From the NCBI RefSeq assembly GCF_011397635.1, contig NC_064773.1, positions 20,624,449 to 20,688,448 of the forward strand: a DNA stretch of 64,000 nucleotides, given 5' to 3'. This DNA is from Epinephelus fuscoguttatus (Eukaryota > Chordata > Actinopteri > Perciformes > Serranidae). Every line of letters starts with the position of its first letter. The first letter of the stretch is position 1. Both the position numbers and the translations under genes were made by a program. The notes under the pieces are model-generated. The model was not told the DNA's origin. It saw only the letters and a program-made list of their open reading frames with translations, and searched no databases. Below, piece by piece: positions 13,640-25,612 of the stretch.

Positions 13640-14160
13640 GCTCTGACATACAAACGTGGACACCGATAATCACGCGAGAGTGAGGCGGCCACGGTTTTTG
13701 GAGCCAGGCGCTGCAGTTGGGCTGAGTCCAAATGTCCACCCTCTGGATTTGCAGACTGAGCCCTCGCAGACTTCAGCTGTACGTAGCGTGAGGTATTTAC
13801 TGCCATCATGTAAATTCTGCGAGGGCAGAGACTGCAAGCGGCTGATAGACAGAAGTGTGCTTGAGGCCCCTTGTGGACTGGATGAATTGTGGATTTGGAG
13901 CCCTAAGCGCTCCCAGACTTCCCAGGAACACTCCCACAAAGTGTGCGAGTCTGCAAGTGTGGTGAAGTCCGAACATTTGGATTCAGCCTTGCTCTCCACC
14001 AACTGCAAGACCCGGCGCATGATGGGAAACACCTGGCTCTCACCTGATCCAACACCTGATTGGTTTAAACGTCGACTCAACAAGGTGACGTTTTTGTTGA
14101 ATTTCAGAGATTTAAATTTGAAGGTTTATTCTGTTCAAAGAAAACATGTGTGACTGATGG
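13640..14160 (+). repeat. Dispersed repeat, copy carrying a nested MITE
   Basis: Same family as 25670-25950, about 75-80% alike by eye. It is interrupted at 13720-13988. The family is unclassified. Confidence 0.65.
13720..13988. mobile_element. 269-bp MITE nested in the dispersed repeat, TTG target duplication
   Basis: Terminal inverted repeats are GGCTGAGTCCAAATGT on the left and GGCTGAATCCAAATGT on the right (reverse complement). TTG lies on both sides (13717-13719 and 13989-13991). The related repeat at 25743 has the single TTG empty site, which fixes the boundaries. A 3-bp duplication fits PIF/Harbinger or CACTA-type elements, though TTG is not the usual TWA. Confidence 0.8.
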
Positions 14161-17100
14161 TCAACCTTGTAACACTCAACATCACTAGCTCAAAAATCCC
14201 TCAACACACACAAAGACGCAGGACATCACCCAGAGTGCTGACATCACATCAAGCTCAGAAGGTACTAGATGGAAGATGACTTCTGAGAATATGAAAGGAG
14301 AGGAGGGAAAAAGTAGAGAGAGCGAGATAGACTGGTTAAAGAGGAACACGTCCTCTATTTTTCATCTCCTCATCCTCGATACCATCCCTCTGCCTGACCT
14401 CTGACAGATGACAGATGACAGATTAATATACACACCCTGATGCATTCCCAAGTGTGCTAATGTAACTACACTCACAGTCACACAATCATGCATGTTTTGC
14501 TCTCGCTCAGATGTGCGCACATCCTTATCATATTTAAGGCTATGTGCTCGGAGCCTGCCAGATTTCCAGCGCTGATAGAATGTAATAGTTGGCATTAGCT
14601 CAGCGTTCCCCTGACATTTCACTGGGAAAGGGCTTCAGCTGCTAAGTGTGTTTGTGCGCGTGTGTGTGTTCACAGGGCCCGAACAGACAGGCAGACAGCA
14701 GTGAGTGTGGGTGGTGTGAGGGAGAGAGCGAAGACGATGACAGAAAGGTGGCATGGCAGAGAAGGAGACGACAAGGAGACGAGAGATGCAGACGGAGATC
14801 AAAACTGTGAGAGAACTAAAAGAGCAAAGGTAAGTCATACAAGTCAAGACAGAAGGAGAGAGGGAGAAGTGGGGACAGTGTGAAAGAGAAATATCTATCC
14901 ATGCTCTTCCAGTGGCAGCTTGCAACCATAATCACCACCAACCAAAGGCTCCATCAGCCTGCATGCTAATGTCATCCAAATCCCAAGTCTTAAGTATCTA
15001 ACTGATTTACTCTGCAGTCTTGCTGTGTATCACAACAGAGTCGCAGTACCAGTTTTGGTGGTTTTATTTTGGACAGAGAAGCTGCCCCTTAAAGAACAAT
15101 CCACATTTACTGCAACTTGGGTCTTACAGGTTTCTTTCAGTCATGGTAACCTTTGTGTGGCTCAAAATCCCACAATGCAACACAGCATTTTGATGGCGCA
15201 GAAATGAACAGTCATGGGATACTGCCACACACCTGTCAGAGATTCATTCTGGTCCGAAATCCTCAATTTGCTGCTCTCTATAGAGTGGGCGTCTATAGTA
15301 GTCTGGACACAGACTGAGTGACGGTTCTGTCTGGATCTGTGACCAATCTGAATTAATGTGAACGAATAATAATCATCACAGAGCGTTGTTTTTTTCTATT
15401 GGTTGCAGCTACAGACCGTGGGCGCAGTTAATTGAGTTACTCTGGCAATAGTGTCATCAACTGAGCCAATCAAATCAATTCTTTACCATGCATCTGCAGT
15501 TAGAGAGACCACTCTAGGCTAAGAACTGGGCACCAACACATGAGAATGGCATTAATTCTATTCAAGCCAAAATTCAAAGTACTGGCGGAACAGTTAAAGG
15601 CCCATTCTCTGTAAGACAGGAAATAGAAACAAGTGTAAAAGGGCTGCTCAAAGCCTTGTTTACATATATGACACATACAGGTTTTAGAATATGTAACTTC
15701 TTTGCAGCCACAACTATATTTGGAATATTTCCTGCAGTGATATGAATCTGGGCAGACAAGGATGCGAATTGCAACTTTACCGGTATTCTGTCTTTTTTTC
15801 TTTTACTTGAAATGTAAGCCTTCACTTCATTGGCCTATAGATTTCATAATGTAGGCGTCTCCCTACATCTCTGTCAGTTTCCACATGCTGCTTTTCCTCT
15901 CCCTCTCTTTACTCCCTCCCATCTCTCTGCCGCCCCTCCTCCCCCACTACTTCCGTTCACCCTTCATTTTCCAATGACACAGAGGATCATATCCTCTCTG
16001 GGGAATACAATGTAACTTAATACGGGTCAGTGATACACAGAGAAATGCCGTGCCCCACCCCTAACCCAGTTAGTCACTGACACCGTAGTAAATGTGGAGC
16101 TTGGGATGTGCCTTTGAATAGATATATTGTATGCATGCATGAGCCTGTGCAGCTATATGTATGTATGTGTGTGACGCCAACTGACTGCCAGCATTAGTCA
16201 CGGATATACTGCCTTCCACTGCGAGTTAAAAGGGTCATTATGACCTTAGCGCACTCCCTGACCTCTGTAATGCGTCTTTAAATGCTGACAGGCTGATGCA
16301 CGATTACAGATAATGATGGTAATGGAGGCTTCCCAGTTCTTGTACATTTGCCGATGATTATGGCGAGAAAAAGAGGAATTTTCGAATTCATTATGTCAAT
16401 ATAAACACCGTGTCCTCGCCTCTGTCCTCCACAGGGTTCAGAGGCTTTTTGTACATGCAAGGGCACTCTGCTGAGGAGTAATGACTGAGTGGGTTGATGG
16501 GTTTTTCCAGACATATTCCATTTAACTGAAGGTCTATGGTTTAATATATGAATGTGAATTAAATGGTCTTTTTTTTTTAATGTGGTATAGATGTGTCATT
16601 GTGTGCTGGGGGCAATGTTTTCTGCCATGCAACAAGCTTCTGAGTGATCTAGCAAGCATCATGATGACCTTGATTGGGGCCGGACCAAATCAATATTGCG
16701 TGTTGATCGACCAGTCACAGTGTATACTACAAGGTCTCCGTCCACTGACAGAGGCAGATAAACCAAAACAGAAAGAAAGCTGAGCCTGCTTTTGAGCTGC
16801 CCCAGAAGCCTGTACTACAAAGGTAACTTTGGGGTTAACTCAGGGTTTTCAGTACCATGAAGCCGGTTCTCTGTTTACTGGAATAAATCACCGTGTTAAC
16901 TTATGCTGGAAAGTCAGGGAAGTTCAAGATCAAGGAATCGGATCACAGCCTGACAACACCCCAACCTCTGACCAATCAGAATACTGAAGAACAAAGTATC
17001 CATGGGCGAAAGTCTGGAGTCTCAGGTAGAAAAGAGGAGCCTATATGCTGTTAGAGGTCAGTAGAATCATTTCATTGTTCCAGGGCTCTGTTTCCACTGG

Positions 17101-18334
17101 GTTTAAACAGAGCTTCTAACAAACTGTAAGATTTTAAGACTTTAAGATTACAGATTGTCGATTACGTCCCACGCTACTGACATTTTACTGTCTTGTAGTT
17201 ACAGGCACTTTTGCTACAGTTTCATCTCATATCATATGAAGCAGCCTACTTCATTCATGGTTCTGATGTTGCTTGTAATTAACCCCGCCTCTTTCTGTTT
17301 TCTGTTCTGAAATCAGTTTCTCTCTGTGCCTAAGCATTTATCCAGGTCATTGAGCTTCAGCAGTTTTTGGAAATGTTTGCTTATTACTGTTTTGCCTCAG
17401 TTGGAGCCACAACAGGCGCTGACAATCCATCTCAGGATGTTAGTCAATGAGTCCATCAACATTAGTGCAGTTTCAGGGTACTGCGCTGTTGCTCAGTTAC
17501 TTTATGTAAAGTGGCTGTAAGTTCACCTTTTCTCCTTCAGTGACTTCATTTTGATATTTAGTATTGGTGTACTGTCGCTTTCACATGCTGCTAACAATTC
17601 TAAAAATTACTGTGCATAAATATGTGCAACTGAAGCATCCAACCCCTTCGTAGTACGCTGTCAGAAATATGAGAATAATGAGTGTAATGTGCATAAACAC
17701 AGGGGTCGAGTATCTAGGGGCTGGTTGTGATGAGCCAGCCACTTTTAGCGCTTGTTAGAACATTTTAAATGCGGAATACATATACTTAGTTTGATATTTG
17801 AAGCTGTTATATTGGTCACCCTCACAGATATAACAGGTGGGAGCTGAGTACAAGCACTCTGCTAATCTCATTGTTTAATGAAGCAATTGACTTGATGGGT
17901 CTATTAGCACTTTAAAAAAAATCAACAAAAGATGTTTTGATTTTGTGAAATTTAGTCCATTAGTCTAAGCTTCATTACTCGCTTTAGCTCACTCATGAGT
18001 AAAGATCTTGCTTTTGGAAACATGAGCAGTACAAGACACTGTCTTGTATAAAACAGATGCAGTTCCCCAAGCGTAGCCTGCAGCCAGTTTTTGCTGCTGC
18101 TTACAGTCTCACAGCCACTGTACTGGAGCTAGATGAAGTTTTAATGACACTCATGAGGAAACTGTGTGTCTGTATTTGTTCCTGCAACATCTTTTGCCCT
18201 TTAGAAACATGTTTATGTTTCCCCTGTGGTTAGAAGTAATGGTTTAGCACAAGAGCCAGTCATGGATCAGCTGAGTTGTTATTCTGCTCATTTTGAACTG
18301 AAGCTGTGCAGAAAACAAGATGCTTGAATGTATA
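14161..18334. other. Intergenic DNA, no gene recognised
   Basis: 14690-14880 is purine-rich and gives overlapping spurious frames. 16810-16920 (CTGTACTACAAAGGTAACTT, GGGTTAACTCAGGGTTT) resembles a fish MITE end. Nothing else is recognisable. Confidence 0.45.
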
Positions 18335-18606
18335 CAGTACAGGCCAAAAGTTTGGACACACCTTCTCATTCAATGTGTTTTCTTTATTTTCATGACTATT
18401 TACATTATAGATTCTCACTGAAGGCATCAAAACTATGAATGAACACATGTGGAGTTATGTACTTAACAAAAAAAGGTGAAATAACTGAAAACATGTTTTA
18501 TATTCTAGTTTCTTCAAAATAGCCACCCTTTGCTCTGATTACTGCTTTGCACACTCTTGGCATTCTCTCCATGAGCTTCAAGAGGTAGTCACCTGAAATG
18601 GTTTCC
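18335..18606 (+). repeat. Left terminal inverted repeat of the Tc1-like element
   Basis: Read as reverse complement it matches 19685-19956 with few mismatches and small indels, including the stretch encoding the transposase C-terminus. Confidence 0.9.
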
Positions 18607-18747
18607 ACTTCACAGGTGTGCCTTATCAGGGTTAATTAGTGGAATTTCTTGCTTTATCAATGGGGTTGGGACCATCAGTTGTGTTGTGCAGAAGTCAGGT
18701 TAATACACAGCCGACAGCCCTATTGGACAACTGTTAAAATTCATATT

Positions 18748-19793
18748 ATGGCAAGAACCAATCAGCTAACTAAAGAAAAACGAGTGGCCATCATTACTTT
18801 AAGAAATGAAGGTCAGTCAGTCCGGAAAATTGCAAAAACTTTAAATGTGTCCCCAAGTGGAGTCGCAAAAACCATCAAGCGCTACGAAACTGGCACACAT
18901 GAGGACCGAGCCAGGAAAGGAAGACCAAGAGTCACCTCTGCTTCTGAGGATAAGTTCATCCGAGTCACCAGCCTCAGAAATCGCAAGTTAACAGCAGCTC
19001 AGATCAGAGACCAGATGAATGCCACACAGAGTTCTAGCAGCAGACCCATCTCTAGAACAACTGTTAAGAGGAGACTGCGCGAATCAGGCCTTCATGGTCA
19101 AATAGCTGCTAGGAAACCACTGCTAAGGAGAGGCAACAAGCAGAAGAGATTTGTTTGGGCCAAGAAACACAAGGAATGGACATTAGACCAGTGGAAATCT
19201 GTGCTTTGGTCTGATGAGTCCAAATTTGAGATCTTTGGTTCCAACCGCCGTGTCTTTGTGAGGCAGAAAAGGTGACGGATGGATTCCACATGCCTGGTTC
19301 CCACTGTGAAGCATGGAGGAGGAGGTGTGATGGTGTGGGGTGTTTTGCTGGTGACACTGTTGGGGATTTATTCAAAATTGAAGGCACACTGAACCAGCAT
19401 GGCTACCACAGCATCCTGCAGCGACATGCCATCCCATCCGGTTTGCGTTTAGTTGGACGATCATTTATTTTTCAACAGGACAATGACCCCAAACACACCT
19501 CCAGGCTGTGTAAGGGCTATTTGACCAAGAAGGAGAGAGATGGAGTGCTGCGGCAGATGACCTGGCCTCCACAATCACCGGACCTGAACCCAATCGAGAT
19601 GGTTTGGGGTGAGCTGGACCGCAGAGTGAAGGCAAAGGGGCCAACAAGTGCTAAACACCTCTGGGAACTCCTTCAAGACTGTTGGAAAACCATTTCAGGT
19701 GACTACCTCTTGAAGCTCATGGAGAGAATGCCAAGAGTGTGCAAAGCAGTAATCAGAGCAAAGGGTGGCTATTTTGAAGAAACTAGAATATAA
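18748..19793 (+). pseudogene. Tc1-like transposase pseudogene (DD34E)
   Basis: The first part begins MARTNQLTKEKR and has an N-terminal helix-turn-helix (EGQSVRKIAKTLNVSPSGVA), a GRPR-type linker and a second DNA-binding region. The first catalytic Asp is in VLWSDESKFEIFG. That frame stops at a TGA (19273-19275). Recognisable sequence resumes just after it, and the frame shifts again near 19340. The second part carries the other catalytic residues: Asp in FQQDNDPKHTS and Glu in SPDLNPIEMVWGELD, then ends at 19793 inside the right inverted repeat. At least two lesions separate the catalytic triad, so no full transposase can be made. Confidence 0.93.
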
Positions 19794-19956
19794 AACATGT
19801 CTTCAGTTATTTCACCTTTTTTTGTTAAGTACATAACTCCACATGTGTTCATTCATAGTTTTGATGCCTTCAGTGAGAATCTACAATGTAAATAGTCATG
19901 AAAATAAAGAAAACGCATCGAATGAGAAGGTGTGTCCAAACTTTTGGCCTGTACTG
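19685..19956 (-). repeat. Right terminal inverted repeat of the Tc1-like element
   Basis: Mirror of 18335-18606. Its outer end reads CCAAACTTTTGGCCTGTACTG and is followed by TA. The transposase stop codon lies within it. Confidence 0.9.
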
Positions 19957-20117
19957 TACATACAGCGAAATGTACAGAGAAAGTCAACTGAAGAAATGAG
20001 ATTGCATTATGGTTTGTCGATTGTGTCTGTATTGCGTAAACTCTGCACCTCATGTGGAAGGCAAAGGTCACAAGTCAAATAGAGTATAGAATAGTGTCCT
20101 CTATGTAATGAAGGCCC

Positions 20118-20341
20118 AATCCCAATCAATATATTCATCCATTTTTATCCACTTATCCGGGGCTAGGTTGTGGGGGCAGCAGACCAAGCAAAGCACCCAA
20201 GATATCCCTCTCCCCAGCAACGCTTTCCAGCTCCTCCTGGGAGATCCCAAGGTGTTCCCAGGCCAGATGAGATATGTAACCCCTCCAGTGTGTTGTGGGT
20301 CTGCCCCTGGGCCTCCTACCAGTGGGACGTGCCCGGAACAC
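20118..20341 (-). mobile_element. LINE (non-LTR retrotransposon) 3' end, part 1
   Basis: On the minus strand, codons from 20341 to 20153 encode a LINE ORF2 C-terminus: FRARPTGRRPRGRPTTHW, HLAWEHLGISQEELE and AGERDILGALLGLLPP, then a stop. After it comes a short 3' tail with the TTATCCGGGG / ATGGATGAAT signature common in fish LINE copies. The clade (CR1/L2/Rex-like) is not certain. The copy continues at 21096-21250 after an interruption. Confidence 0.75.
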
Positions 20342-21095
20342 CGTAAAGCTACTCTAAGTCCCACCCCCCTCCTCCTGCAACTCCACCTCCCTCCAAATGC
20401 CTACTCCCCCCTCCTCCATTACGTCCTATTACGTCTATGATAGACGTAGGCATTGGCATGGTAACGTTAGATACACCGAAGAGGAGAGCGAGTGTAACGT
20501 TATAACCAAAACAGTCAAAACGCAACCCTGGAGCTTTAAAACTCATCCAGAGTCAGTGATGACTGATGGGTTTTAGAATAAGGTTACAGTGCTAACGTTA
20601 GATAGTAGGGTTAACGTTACTAGGAAGTGGAAACGCACAAGGGAGATAGCGTTAATGTTTCAGAGGCTAACGTTAGCCATTAGCAACTGGATGCTGTATT
20701 GTCATATAATGTTATATATTATATTAGAAGCAAACTAAACATAACGTTACCTATCCTACACAGTCAAACGCAACCCTGGAGTTTTGAAACTTATCTGGGG
20801 TCAATGATGACTGATGAGTTTTATAATATAAAGTAAACGCTAACGTTAGATAGTACTGGCAACAAACAAGACAGTAGGCTAACCAATGTTACACGAGCGG
20901 TTACGTCAGTCAGAGGCCTCCACATGGGGAAGACAGACAGGACGCTCGGTCAATCGTTGCATTTGGTCCAAATGCAATGATTGGCCGAGTTTTTATCTCA
21001 CTTACATTTTAGCGTGCTATCAGCTTATTAATAGCATTTTAACCTAAACAAAGAAAAGCGTAAAATTTCCAGAAAGGTAAGTGTTGCTTCAACAG
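20342..21095. mobile_element. Insertion that splits the LINE
   Basis: About 754 bp of non-LINE sequence sits between the two LINE parts. It is marked by repeated AACGTTAG motifs and carries a direct duplication (20511-20615 and 20759-20868). No clear terminal inverted repeat or target duplication was found, so the mechanism is open. Confidence 0.5.
20511..20868 (+). repeat. Direct duplication, copies offset by 248 bp
   Basis: The block CGCAACCCTGGAG...GACTGATG...GCTAACGTTAGATAGTA occurs at 20511-20615 and again at 20759-20868, with about 85% identity by eye. It lies inside the LINE-splitting insertion. Confidence 0.75.
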
Positions 21096-21250
21096 GAGGC
21101 GTCCAGGAGGCATCAGGATCAGATGCTCAAACTCCCCTTTCAACGCGAAGGAGCAGCAGCTCTACTCCGAGCTCCCTCCGGGTATCCAAGCTCCTTACCC
21201 TATCTCTAAGGTTAAGCCCAGCCATCCAACAGAAGAAACCCCAATCTCCA
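21096..21250 (-). mobile_element. LINE ORF2 fragment, part 2 (continues 20118-20341)
   Basis: The stretch GAGGCGTCCAGGAGGCATCA through CCAAGCTCCTTACCCTATCT is what normally lies directly beside part 1 in fish LINE copies. Here it is displaced by about 750 bp of unrelated sequence, so the LINE is split. Confidence 0.6.
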
Positions 21251-21594
21251 CCCTAGTGTCTAAACCCTGAACCATCACAGACTTAACTGAGGTCACCTGA
21301 TTAGTGCCTGAGTGTGTGAGGCTGCATGGGCTCCAAATGGTTAAATTGTTAACTTAACATGGTACATGGTGCATGGTACAATTGTGGGGTTTTGACTAAT
21401 TATTTCATGTTTTTACCTCCTTCAGGACAAAGGCACTTAAGAGATGGCATGCCTGACTTGAACGTCTTCCAGGCTTGTGCCGTACAGAGAAAAACAGCAT
21501 CATTAAGCTAAATTTTCAAATAACAGTTTATGAATAAACAAGTTGTGTAATATATATAGCTTCTGCTTGCATTCCTCTGTTTCAGTGTGTTCAT

Positions 21595-21931
21595 TTTTTT
21601 ATGTAGCATCTGTGGGGTTAACTCCAAGTTTGAAAAGTGAAGCCAATGCAGAATTTCTAATGGCCAACAGGGGGCGACTCCACTGGTTTCAAAAAGACCA
21701 TTATATAGAAGTCTATTAGAAACTGACATCTCACTTGATTTATTACCTCAGTAAATATGTTCCCAGTGACTTTATGGTTTCAATTGCTACTTTCAATCTT
21801 TCTCAATACAGCATGACGTTCATTTTGTAAATTACGGCCCCATTTACAGTAAAATAGAAGGTAAAGCAGGGTGTCCACAAAAAAATGGGTGATGCAATGG
21901 TGGCGACGTCCACTTCTTTTATACTGTCTAG
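21595..21931 (+). repeat. Dispersed repeat related to family A
   Basis: GAAGCCAATGCAGAATTTCT, AACAGGGGGCGACTCC and the ending GGCGACGTCCACTTCTTTTA, then TACTGTCTA, resemble family A and other fish repeats ending in '-TACAGTCTATGG'. It is more diverged than the other copies. Confidence 0.4.
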
Positions 21932-22080
21932 TGTATCATCTTAAATCCTTGCTAATGTGGTGTTTCTATGCAAATCTAGGCAGGCTGCACACCCTTGTGT
22001 CATGTCCTACTCCTTATTTATATTCCTTGTAATGCTTCTAGACTCCCACTAGTAACTCTAACAAGACGAAACCATTTTAA

Positions 22081-22168
22081 AACGTTGCAGAGAAAAGTTG
22101 CAGCGGTGTGAACTGGCTGGTCTGAGCTTGACTCAAGCCAGCTGATGGTGTCACCTGCAACTCAGCTG
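22081..22168 (-). repeat. Dispersed repeat pair B, copy 2
   Basis: Reverse complement of 368-456 with about 85% identity by eye. Landmarks: AACGTTGCAGAGAAAAGTTG and GATGGTGTCACCTGCAACTC. Confidence 0.55.
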
Positions 22169-23846
22169 GTCAAATCGCGGTGGCTGGTGTTAGAACGTAA
22201 AGCATTTCACCACTTAACTTTAAATTAAAATGGCCATACAGAAACCCTACCCACCACTATAAATAATATGAAACAGAAATTCACTGAAAGACAGGTTGTA
22301 AAAGAAACCACCTCCATACAAATTGTATGCAAATACAAGCAGCATCCGCATCCTCTGAAACATTCAGCAGCACTGCAGGGAGCAACAACTAAGCAGGAGC
22401 TGAATTTCATAGCTGACCCTGAGAAACAAAGCTGAGGCACATTCGTAAAGGAGCAAGAAAGCGGTAGAGGAAGAGAATGAAAGGGAGGGAAAAACAGACG
22501 GTGGGAAAAAAAGACAGTGTTGTTAGGAAAGCTAAATTGAAAGGAGAAAGAAAAATCGCTGGAGGCAAAGACGGACAAATGAGGAAGAAAGTGTTGCTCT
22601 CATAAGCAGATAGACGGCATAAACATTAGTTCCTCAGGGATAGTACTATTTGAGACGTGTCGTGCCGATTATTTATAGAGTGACAGACTCCTCCAGGAAA
22701 TCACCTGTATGAGAACACATTAGAGTGCATCTGGCATGATTTACTTTCATATTGAAGCAATCATTTTGATGACAGTCATTTTGTTTCACCTGAAGTAATG
22801 ATCAGTCCCAGTGATTCATGTAAAAGAGATTGGAAAAGTTATTTGGTCATTTGTGAATAATGTTAATGCAATGAGCCTTTGCCGGAGGCTCGCCTATGGT
22901 CACTCGATTTAAATCAGACAAGAAGTCAATTCTAATAAATGGGAGGCCTAAAGAAAATATACTACTCTGATTCTCACTTTTAGGAGGCTGTTTTGATGAC
23001 TAATTAATGATCAATATTCATGCTTAAGTACATTGATAGACAAGCGCACAACCTTTTGCCTACTAAACCTTAAAAAAAGTACATATTTATTAACTGTCAA
23101 AAATAATGGTGAAGCTAAGCTACATCTATAGTAGCGTGACTTCTTTTCCTGCAGAACAAATACAGAGTAAAACATCCAAGTTTCAGGGTGAAACATTCAA
23201 GAAAATCCACTGGAGGCTTTGGTTTGTTAACCCGTGTAGGCAGGCCGCCATGGGAGCTCATTAGGGGAAAGGTTTTGTTTTGTGTTGTTTTGCTTTTCCT
23301 CAGTGAATTTTTCCATCAACAACCAAGTCACATCTTGACATGTATCTCTTCATTTGCTGTAGCAACTGTGTTTTCAGGTTGTGAGGGATTTTGACATCAC
23401 AAAGTTGAAGACAGTGTCTTATTTCCATATCCAAGCTGTTGTTATGTTCCTCAAAGACACAAGATGTGCTAAGAATAGGCTTTAGAGAGCGAGAACAGAG
23501 GTATCTTTCGCTTGGAAAGTGAAAATGTCTTTATCATTAGAGGGGCTGGGTGAGAGGGTGCTAAATAATTTTGCATGAGGAGATAAAATAAAACATGACA
23601 TACTTTAAATGTTTAGATATGCTTTTATCAAGCACTCATTGAAAATAAAACATTCTTTCACCAGCTCCTAGAAGACAACCCAGTCTCACACACAACTCAT
23701 CGCCTGAGGCTTGGTCAGTGGCCCTCGGTATCAGAGGCACCCATTAGCGTCGCTATGAGACACACCAGGCGGCGGCATATTTTGACATTTTAGACAACTA
23801 CTAAAGTATAAAGAGCATGGAAATTGTAAATTGTCATGTAGTCCCA

Positions 23847-24392
23847 ATAGACCCTTTTACTGTTAGTAACAGTATGATGTTTTTTGGTGGACAGGGCTTA
23901 GCAGGAGGCAAAACAATTCTCCACAGACATTAGCTAGCACTAGTTAGCAGGTTCTGTTGGCTTGTTTTAGACAATAGAGGAAGATGATGCGAGTGGTGCA
24001 TTCAGAAATACTCATTCTGAGTGCTGGAGTGCACTCTGGCACAAACAGAGACGGAGCCGCAGAGCGTTAATTCATGTAGAAACAGAACACTCCCTTTCTT
24101 CAACCAACAGGGCTCTCACTTTAGTGTAGATTTTTGATGATCGCCTCCATCTAGGCCTTTCCTCTTATCACATTTAACCATAGTTGTCTTTGTTATTGTT
24201 GACGGGCAGTGGCGGCTGGTATGTGATAAAATTTAAGTTTTGAGCCATGACTCCTCCTATTCTGGCTCCCAAAAACACAACAAGCAACATCTTGAGACTC
24301 CTATGTAGCCTACAGCCCTTCGGTAGAGAGTCCTGTTTTGCCTCCAGCTAACAAACTGACGTCATTGTGACACTGGCCCTAAAAGGGTCTAT
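23847..24392. mobile_element. MITE-like element with ATAGACCCTTTT inverted ends
   Basis: Left ATAGACCCTTTTACTG, right (reverse complement) ATAGACCCTTTTAGGG. The interior includes GAGTGCTGGAGTGCACTCTG, itself a short palindrome-like motif. No coding sequence and no certain target duplication. Confidence 0.6.
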
Positions 24393-25612
24393 GCATCCAA
24401 AAGTGATGCAGGACGGGTACCCGATGCTTCATATTTTAATGTGTAGGGCCGCTGATGAAGCTGGGAGTGAGAATGTGTTGTAGAGAAACAAAAGTTGTAT
24501 GTATTTCTGTATTCTGCACTTTTTTTAAAAAAAAAAACAAAACTTTTGCAGTCAGGACAGCTTTCGCCTGAAGGCATTTCAAACAGCGAATGCATAAAGT
24601 TACATGACCTGATTTTTGTTTGGTTTCCATATTTTATCACTATAACTGACATACAGGCACAAAATATTAAATTTATATGAAAATGTTGCAGACTATCATG
24701 CAAACAAAGACATCACTTCAACCATCCATTATTTTCTTCTTTAACCTTTCATCACGCTTTGAGGACTGGAGCCTATCCCAGCATGCACTGGGCATGAGAC
24801 AGAACCACAAGACAGGTTGCCAGTCTGAGAGCTGAAACATATTGAGAGAAAAACACATTCATACTTGCAATTTAGTGTTCCCAAATCACCTACAGTAATC
24901 TGCCACAGGAAACAGAAGCACAGATGATGGAAGAACATGCAAACACCACAAGGACGAGCTCACAGAAAAAAAAACAAAATACCCTTGAGATTACAGGTCA
25001 GAGGTCAAACAGACAAGCCAACTGATGCTCTTTCCTGTTTACCTCCTGCCACCACAGTTAATAAACATCCTATAACATCCTACGCTTGCCAAATGAACAA
25101 TACTTACTGTATTTGTACTGCATTTGATCAATAATGCCAAAATGAACAATAATTTGATCGGCAATAAGTAGTTGGTTTTAGTCTGTTCTTGTGGTTATGA
25201 CTCGGCTTGTATGGTCACTTTTCTTAGAATACAATAAGCTTATGGTGCCATAGTTTAACATTCCCCATCTTGCAACGCTGGTAACACTTTACAATAAGGT
25301 ACACAAAATTAGAGTGGTTGCTGAGGAACTAATGAGGAACGAATGAGTAGTTACTGAGGAACTAAGGTACACAAAATTAGAGTAGCTACTGAGGAACTAA
25401 TGAGGAACAAATGAGGAACTAACTATTAGTTAATGGTCAGTTCTTCAGTAACCCCTGATCAAATTTCATAGGAGTTAATCACGACTTAATGATTAGTGAA
25501 CTAGTTACTTCATCAGTGCAGAATCATTACTCAACCTGTCCATTAGTTAACCTTTTTATGTCCTAATGTAAAGTGACACATAATAAGTAGTCTTTCATTA
25601 CTTCATCATCAT

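Larger units (their letters stand above)
18335..19956 (+). mobile_element. Tc1-like DNA transposon, full length, disabled
   Basis: A 1,622-bp element is bounded by TA dinucleotides (18333-18334 and 19957-19958), the Tc1/mariner target duplication. Its ends are perfectly matched at CAGTACAGGCCAAAAGTTTG. The inverted repeats are very long, about 270 bp each (18335-18606 and 19685-19956), so the right repeat contains the 3' end of the transposase frame. The arms are still highly similar, which suggests a fairly recent insertion, yet the transposase is broken. It could still be mobilised by an active relative. Confidence 0.95.

Noticed and set aside
13656..14153. 165-residue plus-strand frame and antisense 137-residue frame
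   Set aside because: Both cross the boundaries of the 269-bp MITE nested in an older repeat, so they are chance fusions.
14635..14925. Frames in a purine-rich tract
   Set aside because: Compositional artefact; open on both strands without features.
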